Source of the DNA: Mesorhabditis belari
Lineage: Eukaryota > Nematoda > Chromadorea > Rhabditida > Rhabditidae
Reading direction: 5' to 3'
NCBI GenBank assembly: GCA_958450365.1
Contig: CAUEEP010000760.1
Coordinates: forward strand, 1,039,962 to 1,103,961
Length of the DNA: 64,000 nucleotides
Part shown: positions 31,101-42,031 of the stretch, piece by piece
Numbering within the stretch: the first letter of the stretch is position 1
Layout of the letters: each line of letters starts with the position of its first letter
The notes under the pieces: model-generated
What the model was told of the DNA's origin: nothing
Database searches by the model: none
The model's input: only the letters and a program-made list of their open reading frames with translations
Program-made: the position numbers and the translations under genes

Positions 31101-33274
31101 CGCCGAGAAGGGGATTGCCTAGGAGGGATTGCCTAGAGTCCTTGGGATTGACTAGGAGTGATTGCCTAGAGAAGAATTTTAAACTATAAAGCCAAGTAAG
31201 CACTGTGCTTTAGCTTAGCCGATAGCTAGTATATAGCTAGTATTTGATAGTCCAGTTAGATCATCGTTGAATACCGCCAATCAAGGTTATTTCAAAATAA
31301 CATAAAAGAAAAGAACTTCTTTTGTTGGGAGTTGGACAAATGCGACCTTTTTTTGCTGGAAAAGGCCTTAAAGGGGGGGTATTAATCGCGGCCGGGTGAC
31401 GATAAAAATTTTTTTACGGCAACCACCTGTTTTTTTATTTTAATATCGCTGATTTTATTATAAAAAGAATAAAAATCACCCGGCTAGAGTGATTTGATGG
31501 GTTTACAAATTTTTGGAGACACTGCAAGGCTTGGAGAAAAACAAGATCGTCACTCATCAGACACCTCAGCTAAAAGGCACCTATTTGAGAAAACTAAAAC
31601 CACAAGCGACCACAAATGGAAAAAAGATCTAATTGTGTCAATTAAAGCGCTGAAGATGTCCTACGGTGGAGGAGATTCAGTCACTTCTGGTGAAGATGCG
31701 CTGGAAATTGATAAGATAGGAAGCCGATTTGAGGAACTGCTGTACTTGAGCGAAGATGAAAGTGAGCAAGAGGAAGAATTATAGATTAACAATTTATTTT
31801 TATTGTTTTTTGTGCTTTTTATTTTGTTTTTAAATTTATCTGCAATTAAAATTCAATCGATCTAGACTGTGCTGAGGTGTCTGATGAGTGACGATCTTTT
31901 TTTCTCCAAGCCTTGCAGTGTCTCCAAAAATTTGCAAACCCATCAAATCACTCTAGCCGGGTGATTTTTATTCTTTTTATAATAAAATCAGCGATATTAA
32001 AATAAAAAAACAGGTGGTTGCCGTAAAAAAATTTTTATCGTCACCCGGCCGCGATTAATACCCCCCTTTAAGCAAGGTCGTAGAGCTTCAAAAATGTTTT
32101 CATAGAAGGGAATCGTATGCGTAGATTCCGAATTTCGACAAATCAGACCTCGCTGACACGTCAAATTTGGGCTAAAAGGCAAAAACTACGCAACTTAACG
32201 CTTTTCCGCAGTTTTTGCCTTTTAGCCTAAATTTGACGTGTCAGCGAGGTCTGATTTGTCGAAATTCGGAATCTAAGCATACGATTCCCATATGGAAATA
32301 TTTTCGAAGCTCTACGACCTTGCCTAAGGCCTTTTCCAGCAAAAAAAGGTGCGCAAATGTCCAGGTGCGCAAAAAAAGGTCGCATACAAATGTCCCAATC
32401 CCCTTTGGTTTCTTCGTCTTCTAGAGCTAAATCTTTGTTTTTCGGCTAATCTAAATCTAAAAGCTCCATTTTAGACCAAAAAACGAGTACTTTCGACTTT
32501 GGATTCTTATATCTCGATAGAATCTAAGCTGGTCGTTTGAGTTTTGTTATAAATATTGAGTAATGTAATTTTACCAATCGATCCGTCTTGAATTCAGCTT
32601 TAGGATGAGCTATAAAACGTCAAAATTGGACAAATTTAAGGTACTCTCCCAAAAAATTCGAAAGGACTTTTCCACCAACCCAATAGATCCTTAATATACT
32701 GACAAAAGCTTCAAGCTTCAAGCTAAAAGATCCATGGAAGCAATATTTGCCAACAGGCGCAGGTTGACACCTCAGGTTGACACTCGGCCTGCGGTTACTT
32801 TTTAACACCCACGTCATCAGAACAGGCAACCGTTTCTCAAGGCTCTTGTTTTCGAATTCGTATCCCAATTTGTGTCTTGCATCGACGAGAACTCTCATTG
32901 CCGAAATCACATTCTAATACCCAAATTTCCATAAAGCCAAGAAGTTAGAAGGATACCTGATAGATTTGCTGTCGATATGACCTCACTTCATCAGCTGTAA
33001 ATTCGCCGGCTCCATGAATGATCACCATTTGCTTGATGAATGTCGACTTTCCCGATTCACCGGATCCAAGAAGCAGGATTCGAACCTAAAGAGATTTTTT
33101 TAGATGATTGAATCTCTTGAAAATTTGGCTTAATACATGAAAATTTGGCTTATTACATGAAAATCTTTTTACCTGTTGCCTCAGCTTTTTCTTCTCCTTA
33201 TGCAATTGTCGCTCGATGTCCTTTGTTTGCGCCTCGGCTTCGTTTGAGCCACTCGGCAAGCAGCACAACACCAT
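25167..33274 (-). CDS. heterotrimeric G-protein alpha subunit (374 aa, complete)
   Basis: Minus-strand exons: 33274-33173, 33085-32957, 32913-32771, 30900-30771, 29446-29375, 29198-29125, 27782-27677, 26807-26678, 26582-26497, 25319-25167; phases agree throughout. Motifs: P-loop GSGESGKST (41-49); switch I Arg198 in [21 protein letters not shown] with catalytic Gln224; NKSD (289-292; NKxD, usually NKKD); TTAVDT (344-349; usually TCATDT). The length is normal for the family. It starts MVLCC, without the Gly2 used for N-myristoylation, but Cys4/5 could be palmitoylated. The last residues lack the Cys at -4 modified by pertussis toxin. An acceptor seven bases before the ATG suggests a spliced 5' leader. 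It is probably a nematode-expanded Gα class; coupling unknown. Confidence 0.92.
25509..26181. mobile_element. non-autonomous TIR element with internal minisatellite, copy 2
   Basis: Ends TGTCCAGGAAGTCTTTTTGT and AAAAGTCTTTCTGAACA, interior array of CTTTCTGCCC-type units (25668-26050). It is the inverse orientation of the 5900-6656 copy and lies in the last Gα intron. The array gives long CPTF/LPDF open frames that are not genes. A hairpin GGTCAGACCAGG-CGT-CCTGGTCTGATC follows at 26202-26229. Confidence 0.75.
26868..27312. repeat. minisatellite AGTTCCTTTAT/AGTCCCTTTAT/GGTTCCTTGAT
   Basis: Irregular 11-bp units with higher-order blocks, in the Gα intron between 26807 and 27677. Confidence 0.88.
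27815..28786. repeat. composite repeat segment, copy III, inserted in a Gα intron
   Basis: Contains a 12-bp array GTAAGACTCGCA (27877-28213, about 28 units), the shared unique block (28214-28460) and 15-bp AAAGAGCGCTGTTT arrays. It is flanked by a direct repeat of about 30 bp, GCCCACATCAATAAACCTGC..., at 27767-27797 and 28789-28818; this includes the 5' edge and acceptor of Gα exon 27677-27782. Confidence 0.8.
29603..30345. mobile_element. foldback element in a Gα intron
   Basis: Arms at about 29725-29890 and 30045-30205 are reverse complements (GTAGGTAACTGAGACTTGG / CCAAGTCTCAGTTACCTAC; ATGCATAACATAC / GTATGTTATGCAT). Outer arms GAGCTTCGTGTGAGCTTTC and GAAAGCTCACACGAAGC extend it. The loop is about 150 bp and no coding sequence is present. 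A small hairpin (GAGCATGCTCTATAGAAAAG) lies just left at 29527-29566. Confidence 0.78.
31328..32400. mobile_element. palindromic element interrupted by a TTAA-targeted insertion
   Basis: Outer palindrome: TTTTTTTGCTGGAAAAGGCC (31348-31367) pairs with GGCCTTTTCCAGCAAAAAAA (32328-32347), and 32071-32185 pairs with 32205-32327. One arm is split at TTAA by the element at 31372-32067. In the unsplit arm the same site reads GCCTAAGGCC. Confidence 0.8.
31372..32067 (+). mobile_element. piggyBac-type non-autonomous element with a 96-codon frame
   Basis: Flanked by TTAA (31368-31371, 32068-32071). Inverted repeats of about 190 bp begin AGGGGGGGTATTAATCGCGG and contain GCCGGGTGACG. An ORF at 31494-31784 starts inside the left repeat and ends in an acidic tail ([13 protein letters not shown]), reminiscent of, but not proven to be, the acidic N-terminus of piggyBac transposases. 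No catalytic domain. Confidence 0.75.
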
Positions 33275-33360
33275 CACAAGCCTGCAAGTGAAATGCGTAA
33301 AATGTTGGATGTAGAATTTGATTTTAAGCAAAGATTTGATTTTCTAGATGAAATAAGGAC

Positions 33361-35725
33361 ATGATTTTTCTAAGGTTTTAAGGTTTCAATTTCTACAGAA
33401 TGCCGCAAAATTATAGAACGGATGCTTTGATGAATTAAAAGAGTAAAATCAAGAGATTAGTTCGAATGTTGTCTATCATTTGAAAGCTCTTAATAAATAC
33501 TACAAAATAGAATAGATGATTTAGCTAATCTTGGAACAATTTGTGCCAATCTTGGAGAAATTTAAGGACCTGAACGTCTTGAACTGAAGTAAAAATAGCG
33601 ATTTTCAACATTTCTCTACAACATTCTAGATGAATTTTTTATGATTTATGATGATTTTTATAAGGTTTAAAGGTTTCAATTTCTACAGAATGCCGCAAAA
33701 TTATAGAACGGATGCTTTGATGAATTAAAAGAGGAAAATCAAGAGATTAGTTCGAATGTTGTCTATCATTTGAAAACTCTTAATGAACACTACAAAATAG
33801 AATAGCTGATTTAGCTAATCTTGGAACAATCTGTGTTAATCTTTGGAGAAATTTAAGGGCCTGAACGTGGCCCTCCTGAACTGAGATAATAGCGATTTTC
33901 ATAGCGACTTTCAATAGCGATTTTAAACATATTTAACTTTATTTTGTATTCTCAAAGTATTCGTTTTAAAGTCTTGAAAGTATGTTTTAACAAAATTATT
34001 GAAAATTTTAGATTTAATATGTTAAAAACTGTTTTTGAACACTTGAATGTTTCTCTCAAGACACTACTTTTCAATATTTACGTTTTTTTTCAGTTTCTAT
34101 CAGAACTTTTTTCAGAACTTTTCTAGCAGAACTTTCTGAAATTTTTCTGAAGTTTATTTACTAATTGATGAGGTTTTTTCTGTATTTAATGCATAATCAT
34201 TAACATAACGATTAAGGTGATTGGAATGAAAGCAGCGCTCACAGATCTTTCAAAAATGGATTGCAAGCCTCAGCCAATAAGTGTTGTATACTGTTTGAAA
34301 GCCATGAGAGATTTGAGAGACATCTCCTCCAAAAGATAGTAGAAAAAGATTTTGAATTGAAGCTACAAAGCTGCAAAGAAGAGATAAGATATTGTTTATA
34401 TTATAATTAGAACCAGAAATGTACTGAAATCATTGATTTTGGACAAAAAAAGCATGAAAACTAACACTGTCAAATCGATTCCCCAACCCCGGAAACCCCG
34501 GGTACAATTTTTCTGTTCGAAAATTTGAAGTTTTTGAACTTTAAAATGCAACAAAGAAGATTGCAGGGTTGTTCTCTGTGCGCGAGCACAATCGCGTTCG
34601 TTCTAGCATCCTATGTTTCCACATATAGTTCCCTTTTCATCTCTACAATCGGAAGCGTCCATTTTGGGTCATCCGGTAACCAATCCGTTGTCTGCCCCAT
34701 GTGGTCACCGCTTCCCAAAACTAACCTCGGCTGTAGAACTGGCGAACCCAGTTCCGGCTCATTTTGACCATTATGGCGGGTTCTCTGTCGGTCGAAATGG
34801 GATCCCAAGTGCCCGTAAAAGGGTGCTGAAGGGAGCCGCTGTGAATTTTTGGATTCATCCCAAGGATTTCGGTCCGTAGGGGCAGCAAGAAACCCATGAA
34901 ACCAAACAACCAAACGGGCTCAAACATTGCAAAATAACGGAGATTATTCTGGCCTAAAATCGAAAGTTAAAATGGCCGTTTGTGGCCTTTTTTAACGGAA
35001 AACCCGAGCATGGCCATTATCAGAAACACAGAAAATAGTCATTTTTGACCTTTTCAACTTAAAAATCATTCAAGCCTTCAATAATCAATTCAATTCAAAA
35101 TCTTTTTTTTTCTATTTTTTAGAGGAGATTCAGGGCTTTCGAACAGTATACAACACTTATTGGCGGCTTTCAATCCTTTTATTTTTCAAAAGATATGTGA
35201 GCGCTGGTTTCATTCCCATCACCCTAATCTAGTTGACGTTAAAATAGAAATTCATCTTTTTCAGGAGTGTCACGTTCAGGTTCTTAAATTTCTCCAAGAT
35301 TGGCACAAATTGTTGATTTCGCTATTCTATTTTATAGTATTCATTAAGAGCTTTCAAATGATAGATAACACTCAAACTACTCTCTTGATTTTCCTCTTTT
35401 AATTCATCAAAGCATCCGTTCTATAATTTTGCCGCATTCTGTAGAAATTGAAACCTTTAAACCTTATAAAAATCATCATAAATCATAAAAAATTCATCTA
35501 GAATGTTGTAGAGAAATGTTGAAAATCGCTATTTTTACTTCAGTTCAAGACGTTCAGGTCCTTAAATTTCTCCAAGATTGGCACAAATTGTTCCAAGATT
35601 AGCTAAATCAGCTATTCTATTTTGTAGGATTCATTAGGAGCTTTCAAATGATCTATAACACTCAGAGAATTCTCTTCTTTTTCTTCTTTTAATTCAACAA
35701 TAAGCATAATTTTGCTGCACTCTGT
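33361..35725. mobile_element. large inverted-repeat element with tandem-duplicated arms
   Basis: A block containing GGTTTCAATTTCTACAGAAT occurs twice in direct order on the left (about 33370-33600, 33655-33890) and twice inverted on the right (about 35275-35545, 35565-35720). 34240-34320 pairs with 35110-35210. The core at 34557-34930 is GC-richer with frames of 60-100 codons on both strands but no recognisable domain. It lies just upstream of the Gα first exon, so it may separate that gene from its promoter. Confidence 0.7.
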
Positions 35726-35815
35726 AGTACGAAAGTTTTTTTGTTTTTTTTTGCTCAAGCAGCTTAGGAAAGGATACAAGGTATTCAGGTTTTGAAAAAA
35801 GATTTAAAAGCCAAA

Positions 35816-36035
35816 CTCTTAGCCAAGCTCTTAGCCAAGCTCTTAGCCAACTCTTAGCCAAGCTCTTAGCCAAGCTCTTAGCCAACTCTTAGCCAAGCTC
35901 TTAGCCAAGCTCTTAGCCAAGCTCTTAGCCAAGCTCTTGTCTAAACTATTGGCCAAACTATTAGCCAAACTATTAGCCAAGCTCTTAGCCAAGCTCTTAG
36001 CCAAGCTCTTAGCCAAACTATTATCCAAACCCAAG
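35816..36035. repeat. 12-bp minisatellite TTAGCCAAGCTC
   Basis: About 18 units with TTAGCCAAACTA variants. The flank up to 36770 is AT-rich, with purine-rich sequence at 36290-36480 that on the minus strand looks like a pyrimidine-rich promoter tract; no gene seen. Confidence 0.9.
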
Positions 36036-36825
36036 CTATTATCAGATCAAAAATTAGACATTCTCTATTTACTTTGTTATTTTATAAAATTAGCAATTGA
36101 GGTTACTAAACAAATGAATTGAGGTGACTAAACAGTTTCTAAACATGAAAATTTTCAAAAGAAAGCTCTAAAAATCAAATCAACTTTGAAATTAATAAGA
36201 AAATATGTACAAACAACAAACAAAAGTCATGATCGATAGTTTGACGGAAAACGAGGAGACAAATCGTTCCAGGAAAGGCCATCAATGGTACGCGAGAGAA
36301 TGAGAAAAGAAAGAAAGAGAATTGATTGAGATTGGAGAAAATCAAGAGAATGATCAAGTAGATACGACAATATTTGGAGAATTTGAGAGAATCGATGAGA
36401 ATCGGGGGAAATTTTTGGTCGAGACGATGGGGGAAAGTCTTGGGAGGAGAGCAGAGTGCACAAATAGGAAAGCGCGTGAATGAACAACTCTCTTTTCCCT
36501 TTCTTCGAATCTTCTCTTGTCTTTTGCTTGCTTATTCTGACTTGCTTATTTACCAGACTAATCAGAAGGTTTGAGGTTTGAATCAGAGAGTTTGTGACTA
36601 GGTTAGCAATACAAGTAGAGTTCAAAGAAGCGTTTGAAGTGACAAGTGATCAAGCTTACAAACTAAACTCCCTTTTAGTACCAAACTCAAACTAAACTCA
36701 CAAAATTCTTCTTTCCATTGTTTTCTCTTCAAGAAAATCAAAGAATAAGTAATATTTTAATAAATTTGGCTTGTTTAGGAAAGAATTAAAGCAAGATAAA
36801 GTTGAAAAGTATCCTTGCTATGATT

Positions 36826-37275
36826 CACTATGGATCCTTTCTATGGTTTACTATGGGAAGGATCCTTGCTATGGTTTACTATGGGAAGGATCCTTGCTAT
36901 GGTTCACTAAGGCAAGGATCCTTGCTATGGTTTACTATGGCATGGATCCTTGCTATTGTTCACTATGGGAAGGATCCTTGCTATGGTTCACTATGGATCC
37001 TTTCTATGGTTCACTATGGCAAGAATCCTTGCTATGGTTTACTATGGCATGGATCCTTGCTATGGTTCACTATGGGAAGGATCCTTTCTATGATCTACTA
37101 TGGCAAGAATCCTTTCTATGGTTCACTATGGCAAGGATCCTTTCTATGGTTCACTATGGGAAGGATCCTTGCTATGGTTTACTATGGCAAGGATTCTTTC
37201 TATGGTTCACTATGGATCCTTTCTATGGTCTACTATGGCAAGAATCCTTTCTATCGTTCACTATGACAAGGATCC
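36826..37275. repeat. minisatellite GGATCCTTGCTATGGTTCACTATG
   Basis: Irregular units of 15 and 27 nt that keep three frames open, giving overlapping pseudo-ORFs. A three-unit repeat (GTTGCTTACAGAAGAGGAAG) follows at 37560-37665. Confidence 0.9.
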
Positions 37276-38261
37276 TAGCTATGAAAAAAGACTTATTGAA
37301 AGACCCTATGTAAGACTCGTTCTGATAATTTTCTTTTACAAAGTCTTCTAAATGAGATTCGTCTCGTTTTTCCTAGACGATTTCAGTATTTTGGCTTTAG
37401 ATCCTTGTGAGCTGTCTTTGTTAATAATAAATTACAATTAAAAATCAAAAATCCATATGTTAAGCAAAAATAAATACAATTTTTATGGCCAGAAAAAGAT
37501 CCGGAATTCCCCAAAAGTCTCAGAAAACAGACAAGAGCTGAAAAATCCCTCTGTAGCTTTATCTTAAAAGAGTTGCTTACAGAAGAGGAAGCTTCATCTT
37601 AAAAGGGTTGCTTACAGAAGAGGAAGCTTTATCTTAAAAGAGTTGCTTACAGAAGAGGAAGACCGATTTTCATTAAATCTAAGATTTTAGACTAAACAAA
37701 CCAAACAAACAATCAAACAATCAATCAATGTTCCCATTGGTTGACTCAATAAAATGAATAGCTCGAATCGATTCCCCGACCCCGTAAACCCTTGGCTACA
37801 AATTTACACCTCAATATCTTTTTGTATCATCTACAAAGCAAAAGAGGCCGAAACGAGCAACTGAAATTTTTGATGCTTTTTGGGCGTCACTATGCCCAAA
37901 TTTCTGTGATCAATTTAGCCTTAAATATAGCTTTATTTAGCTTTATTTTTTTTGCTAAAAATTCTGCTTTCCGTTAAACGATTGGTTTACTTAAAAAGGA
38001 ACTGATTGGGAACTAAGAACAATAACAAACAATGAAAAGAGGAATTCCTGTCTCTCAGGAATTTCTCTTTTCTTTCTCACTCTTGTTATTTCCTTTTTCT
38101 TGTTTCCTTTTTCTAAACGGGAAAAGCGAAATGGAAATATGAATGGAATGCTGGATTGGCTTTTGGAAATATGAATGGAATGTTTCTAGATCATTTGGAC
38201 TGCTCCAGGATCAAAGGAATTCAAAAAATAGCTTATCAGATGAATCAAGATGCTATTCTTG

Positions 38262-38755
38262 ATCAGATGGATGGATCAGATGGATCAGATGGATCAGATG
38301 GATGGATCAGATGGATCAGATGGATCAGATGGATGGATTAGATGGATCAGATGGATCAGATGGATGAAGCAGATGGATAAGATGGATCAGATGGGTGGAT
38401 CAGATGGATCAGATGGATCAGATGGATGGATCAGATGGATCAGATGGATCAGATGGATGGATCAGATGGATCAGATGGATCAGATGGATGAAGCAGATGG
38501 ATCAGATGGATGAAGCAGATGGATAAGATGGATCAGATGGGTGGATCAGATGGATCAGATGGATCAGATGGATGGATCAGATGGATCAGATGGATCAGAT
38601 GGATGGATCAGATGGATCAGATGGATCAGATGGATGAAGCAGATGGATCAGATGGATGAAGCAGATGGATAAGATGGATCAGATGGATCAGATGGATGGA
38701 TCAGATGGATGGATCAGATGGATGGATCAAATGGATCAGATGGATCAGATGGATC
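38262..38755. repeat. 9/13-bp minisatellite GATGGATCA
   Basis: Array with higher-order blocks containing ATGAAGCAGATGGATAAG. The edges GATGCTATTCTTGATC (38250) and GATCAAGAATAGCATC (38752) are inverted repeats, so the array is the loop of a hairpin-like element spanning about 38195-38815. From there to 40364 I see only AT-rich DNA with short imperfect inverted repeats (for example 39715-39755 with 39925-39965). Confidence 0.88.
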
Positions 38756-40364
38756 AAGAATAGCATCTTGTTCCATCTGATAAGCTAGTTTTTGAATTTC
38801 TTAGATGCCGGAACAGTTCAAATGAGCTTCAGATGGATCAAGAGTTCAGCTGACTCTTTTAGTAAATAAGAATGAAATCTAAAGAGTAATTTGCATATAG
38901 TTTCAATATCAATAAGTTCTGTAAGACTTTGCAAAGCTTAAAAAGCTTACTCAAAGCCATTCAATACAAAGTCATTCAATACAAAGCCATTCATTACTTA
39001 AAACCATTCAATCCTCAAAATCATTCAATCCTCAAAGCCATTCAATCCTTAGGAATTCACTTTCAAAAGCTTTACAAGTCTAAAAGTGATTTTATAACCT
39101 CAATCGAATTTTCAATCAGTTATTTTATAGCTCTTGATCACTCAATCAGTTCAGTTTTTGTCTCTGATTGTGTCACTATAGTCAATTTCCATAAAAAAGA
39201 CTCCCAATGATCCTACAATTGTGCAAAAAGGTCAAGAAAAAGACTAAAGAGAAAACAGAAAACGGAAAACGGAAAACAAACGACAGGAATGAGTCACCGC
39301 CAGTTTTCCTCTCCTTTTCACTCAATTTTTCAGAGAATAACACCCAAACGTCACAATAGAACATACAAATCCTAAATCGTTGCAAAATGGAGTTTTCATT
39401 TGGTTTGCAGTTTGGGTTTTGCAGAAATCAGATCGTGAATGGGTTCAGTAAACGGCTAGTGAAAGTTTGAATGAGAAAAACTCTTTCTAAAGACTAAAAG
39501 ATTGCAATTTAGAAAGGTTGCAAAAAGAAATATGAAGCAAATATGGAATTTAACTTAAATGGAAGAAACTTTTGACAATTTTAACTTCTTAAATTTGAAT
39601 GAAAGAAAAGGTTATGTCGGTTTGAGGATCTAAAGAGTTAAATATTGGGTTGGTGAATTGAAAACTGCGGGCTATTGTCATATGTCACAGTTTGAGCACT
39701 TTCTTCAAAAGAAACCCACTTTGGTGTCAATAGAAAAGTTGTAGAGAATCAAAAATTAAGCTTATATCCAAATTTTGAGAACGGTTCAAAAACTGGTTTT
39801 CAAGAAATGCGAAATTTACGAATTTTCACAAAGCTTGCAACAAAACTTGCATTTTAAGCGAAACTACTAAGTGTATCTTTTTGGAAATTTGGCTATAAGC
39901 CTAATTTTTGATTCTCTACAACTTTTCTATTGACACCAAAATGGGTTTCTTTTGAAGAAAGTGCTCAAACTGGGCTGACAGCTGAAATCTCCAGTCCTCC
40001 ATTCTTGAGTCTCACACTTGTCTCACACACAAACCAAAATCCGAAAGAGGAATCTACAAATTGCCTGTAAAATGGGCAGAAGTCGTCAATAATAATGGAA
40101 ATTATTTGGAATGAATTGATATATGGTGACTTGCAAGCCGAATTGGAATTGGCATTTCTCAAGCACTTGAGATTTGATTCGAAAGGAGTGGTCATTCGAT
40201 CAGATCCGAAAGCTTGCAAGATCGCTAACAGATAATGATTGGTTATACATTGAGGAATAATTGTGGTTATTTTTGTTATTAAAGTGCGTCAAAAAATTGA
40301 ATTTTTCGGAGCTGAGTCAGAGCTTTGTCCTTAATCTAGTTCCTTAATTTGACACTAATCTTAT

Positions 40365-40480
40365 CGATAAACAGATAAACAGATCGATCGACAAGCGGAT
40401 CGATTGTTAAACAGATCGATCGATAAACAGATCGATTGATAAACAGATCGATCGATAAGCAGATCGATCGATAAACAGAT
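40365..40480. repeat. 16-bp minisatellite ACAGATCGATCGATAA
   Basis: About seven units adjacent to the donor side of the orphan exon at 40513-40591. Confidence 0.85.
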
Positions 40481-40512
40481 CTGTTACCAATCGGTAAAGC
40501 CATCCAACTTAC

Positions 40513-40591
40513 CATTGCTTGAATGCGTGCAACGCGGCGAGGAGTTTCCCCTTCAACCAGGTAAACAGCTCCATCGCATTTGGGCAAAAAT
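40513..40591 (-). CDS. orphan exon of an unidentified minus-strand gene
   Basis: Between an acceptor (TTTCCAG) and a donor (GTAAGTTGG) the minus strand reads 26 codons including CDGAVYLVEGETPRRVARIQ, with two bases owed to an earlier exon and phase 0 at the end. The composition looks coding. I could not find phase-compatible partners nearby; a candidate at 40140-40230 does not match in phase. Function unknown. Confidence 0.4.
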
Positions 40592-41101
40592 CTGGAAATC
40601 ATAAAATTACAGAAAATACATATTACAAATAAATCCATTTATAAATAGAACATTAGATACATTTATAGATCGAAAAGTTTGAAACGAACGAAATATTATA
40701 CGCAAAAGAGCACATTTCAAGGTCAAATTATTTCCACGCTGAAACAAGATAAGTTCTTGTACATTTGGCGTGATCAAAAGGATTAAAATAGTTGAGAAAA
40801 ACAAGTCTACGATGTAATTTTTAATATGGACTACTAGATTTCAGCTAAAGTTTTAAGTCAATAGTTCAAAGAAGTGTTTGAAGAGTCGAACCACGAGGAA
40901 ACCCCGCCCATTTCAGAAAAAGAAAACATAAACGGTATTTTTGTCGACAAAACTCACAATGTTTACGTGATCGATCTTATTTTTGAGAGAAAAGAATGCA
41001 TGAAATCGAAGTTTTCCTTTAGTTTTCCTTTAGTTTTCCTTTAGTTTCATTCACCAATCCGAGTTGTTTACGTAAACGATCAATTGGTTGGGTAAACGAA
41101 G

Positions 41102-41505
41102 TTAGAGTGAAGCTGATGAAAGTTAGGTGAAGCTGATGAAAGCTAGGTGAGGCTGATGAAAGCTAGGCGAAGCTGATGAAAGTTAGGTGAAGCTGATAAA
41201 AGCTAGGTGAAGCAGATGAAAGCTAGGTGAAGCAGATGAAAGCTAGGTGAAGCTGATGAAAGCTAGGTGAAGCAGATGAAAGCTAGGTGAAGCTGATGAA
41301 AGCTAGGTGAAGCTGATGAAAGCTAGGTGAAGCTGATGAAAGTTATGTGAAGCTGATGAAAGTTATGTGAAGCTGATAAAAGCTAGGTGAAGCAGATGAA
41401 AGCTAGGTGAAGCAGATGAAAGCTAGGTGAAGCAGATGAAAGCTAGGTGAAGCTGAGGAAAGCTAGGTGAAGCTGATGAAAGCTAGGTGAAGCGGATGAA
41501 AGGCG
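41102..41505. repeat. 20-bp minisatellite GTGAAGCTGATGAAAGCTAG
   Basis: About 20 units. It is bracketed by a direct repeat of about 80 bp containing AATCCGAGTTGTTTACGTAA, at 41023-41101 and 41733-41810. Confidence 0.9.
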
Positions 41506-42031
41506 GATCAAAATTAGCTACCCAAATACTCCGCTAGTTTCATTCGATTCTTCAAATGATTTGTTTCAAATTTAAAGCCGTACCTTATCAGGATACAAAC
41601 TATGCATCTTTGACTTTTATGTCTTGTGCTCGTTGTTGCGTGGAATTATGTTTTTCCCATTTCATCGACCATTCCCAATGTTATCGATGTTGAACTTTTG
41701 CTGTTTTTATGTCCTTTTTTTATTAATGATTGTTTCCTTTAGTTTTCCTTTAGTTTCATTCACCAATCCGAGTTGTTTACGTAAACGATCAATTGGTTGG
41801 GTAAACGAAGATGTCCTTTTTTTATTAATGATTGTTGTTTAAAGTTAAAAGTAATTGTTTTATGATTAGAAAATCAATCAATCAATTAGAAAAGCAATTT
41901 CTACTTGAAACAGACAACAAACCATTCAAAGCTAAAAGAAACAAGAACAAAAGAGGAACGAACTCAAAGAAAACGAACTCGGACTCAAACCCTCGAGTCT
42001 CGTCCTCAAGCCTACTGCCACTCGGCCACCA

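Noticed and set aside
34525..34927. Frames of 60-100 codons in the core of the large inverted repeat
   Set aside because: Open on both strands with no recognisable domain or splice context; reported only as part of the element.
36771..37351. 180-codon frame rich in Trp, Tyr and Met
   Set aside because: Three overlapping frames through the same GGATCC-containing minisatellite; no motif.
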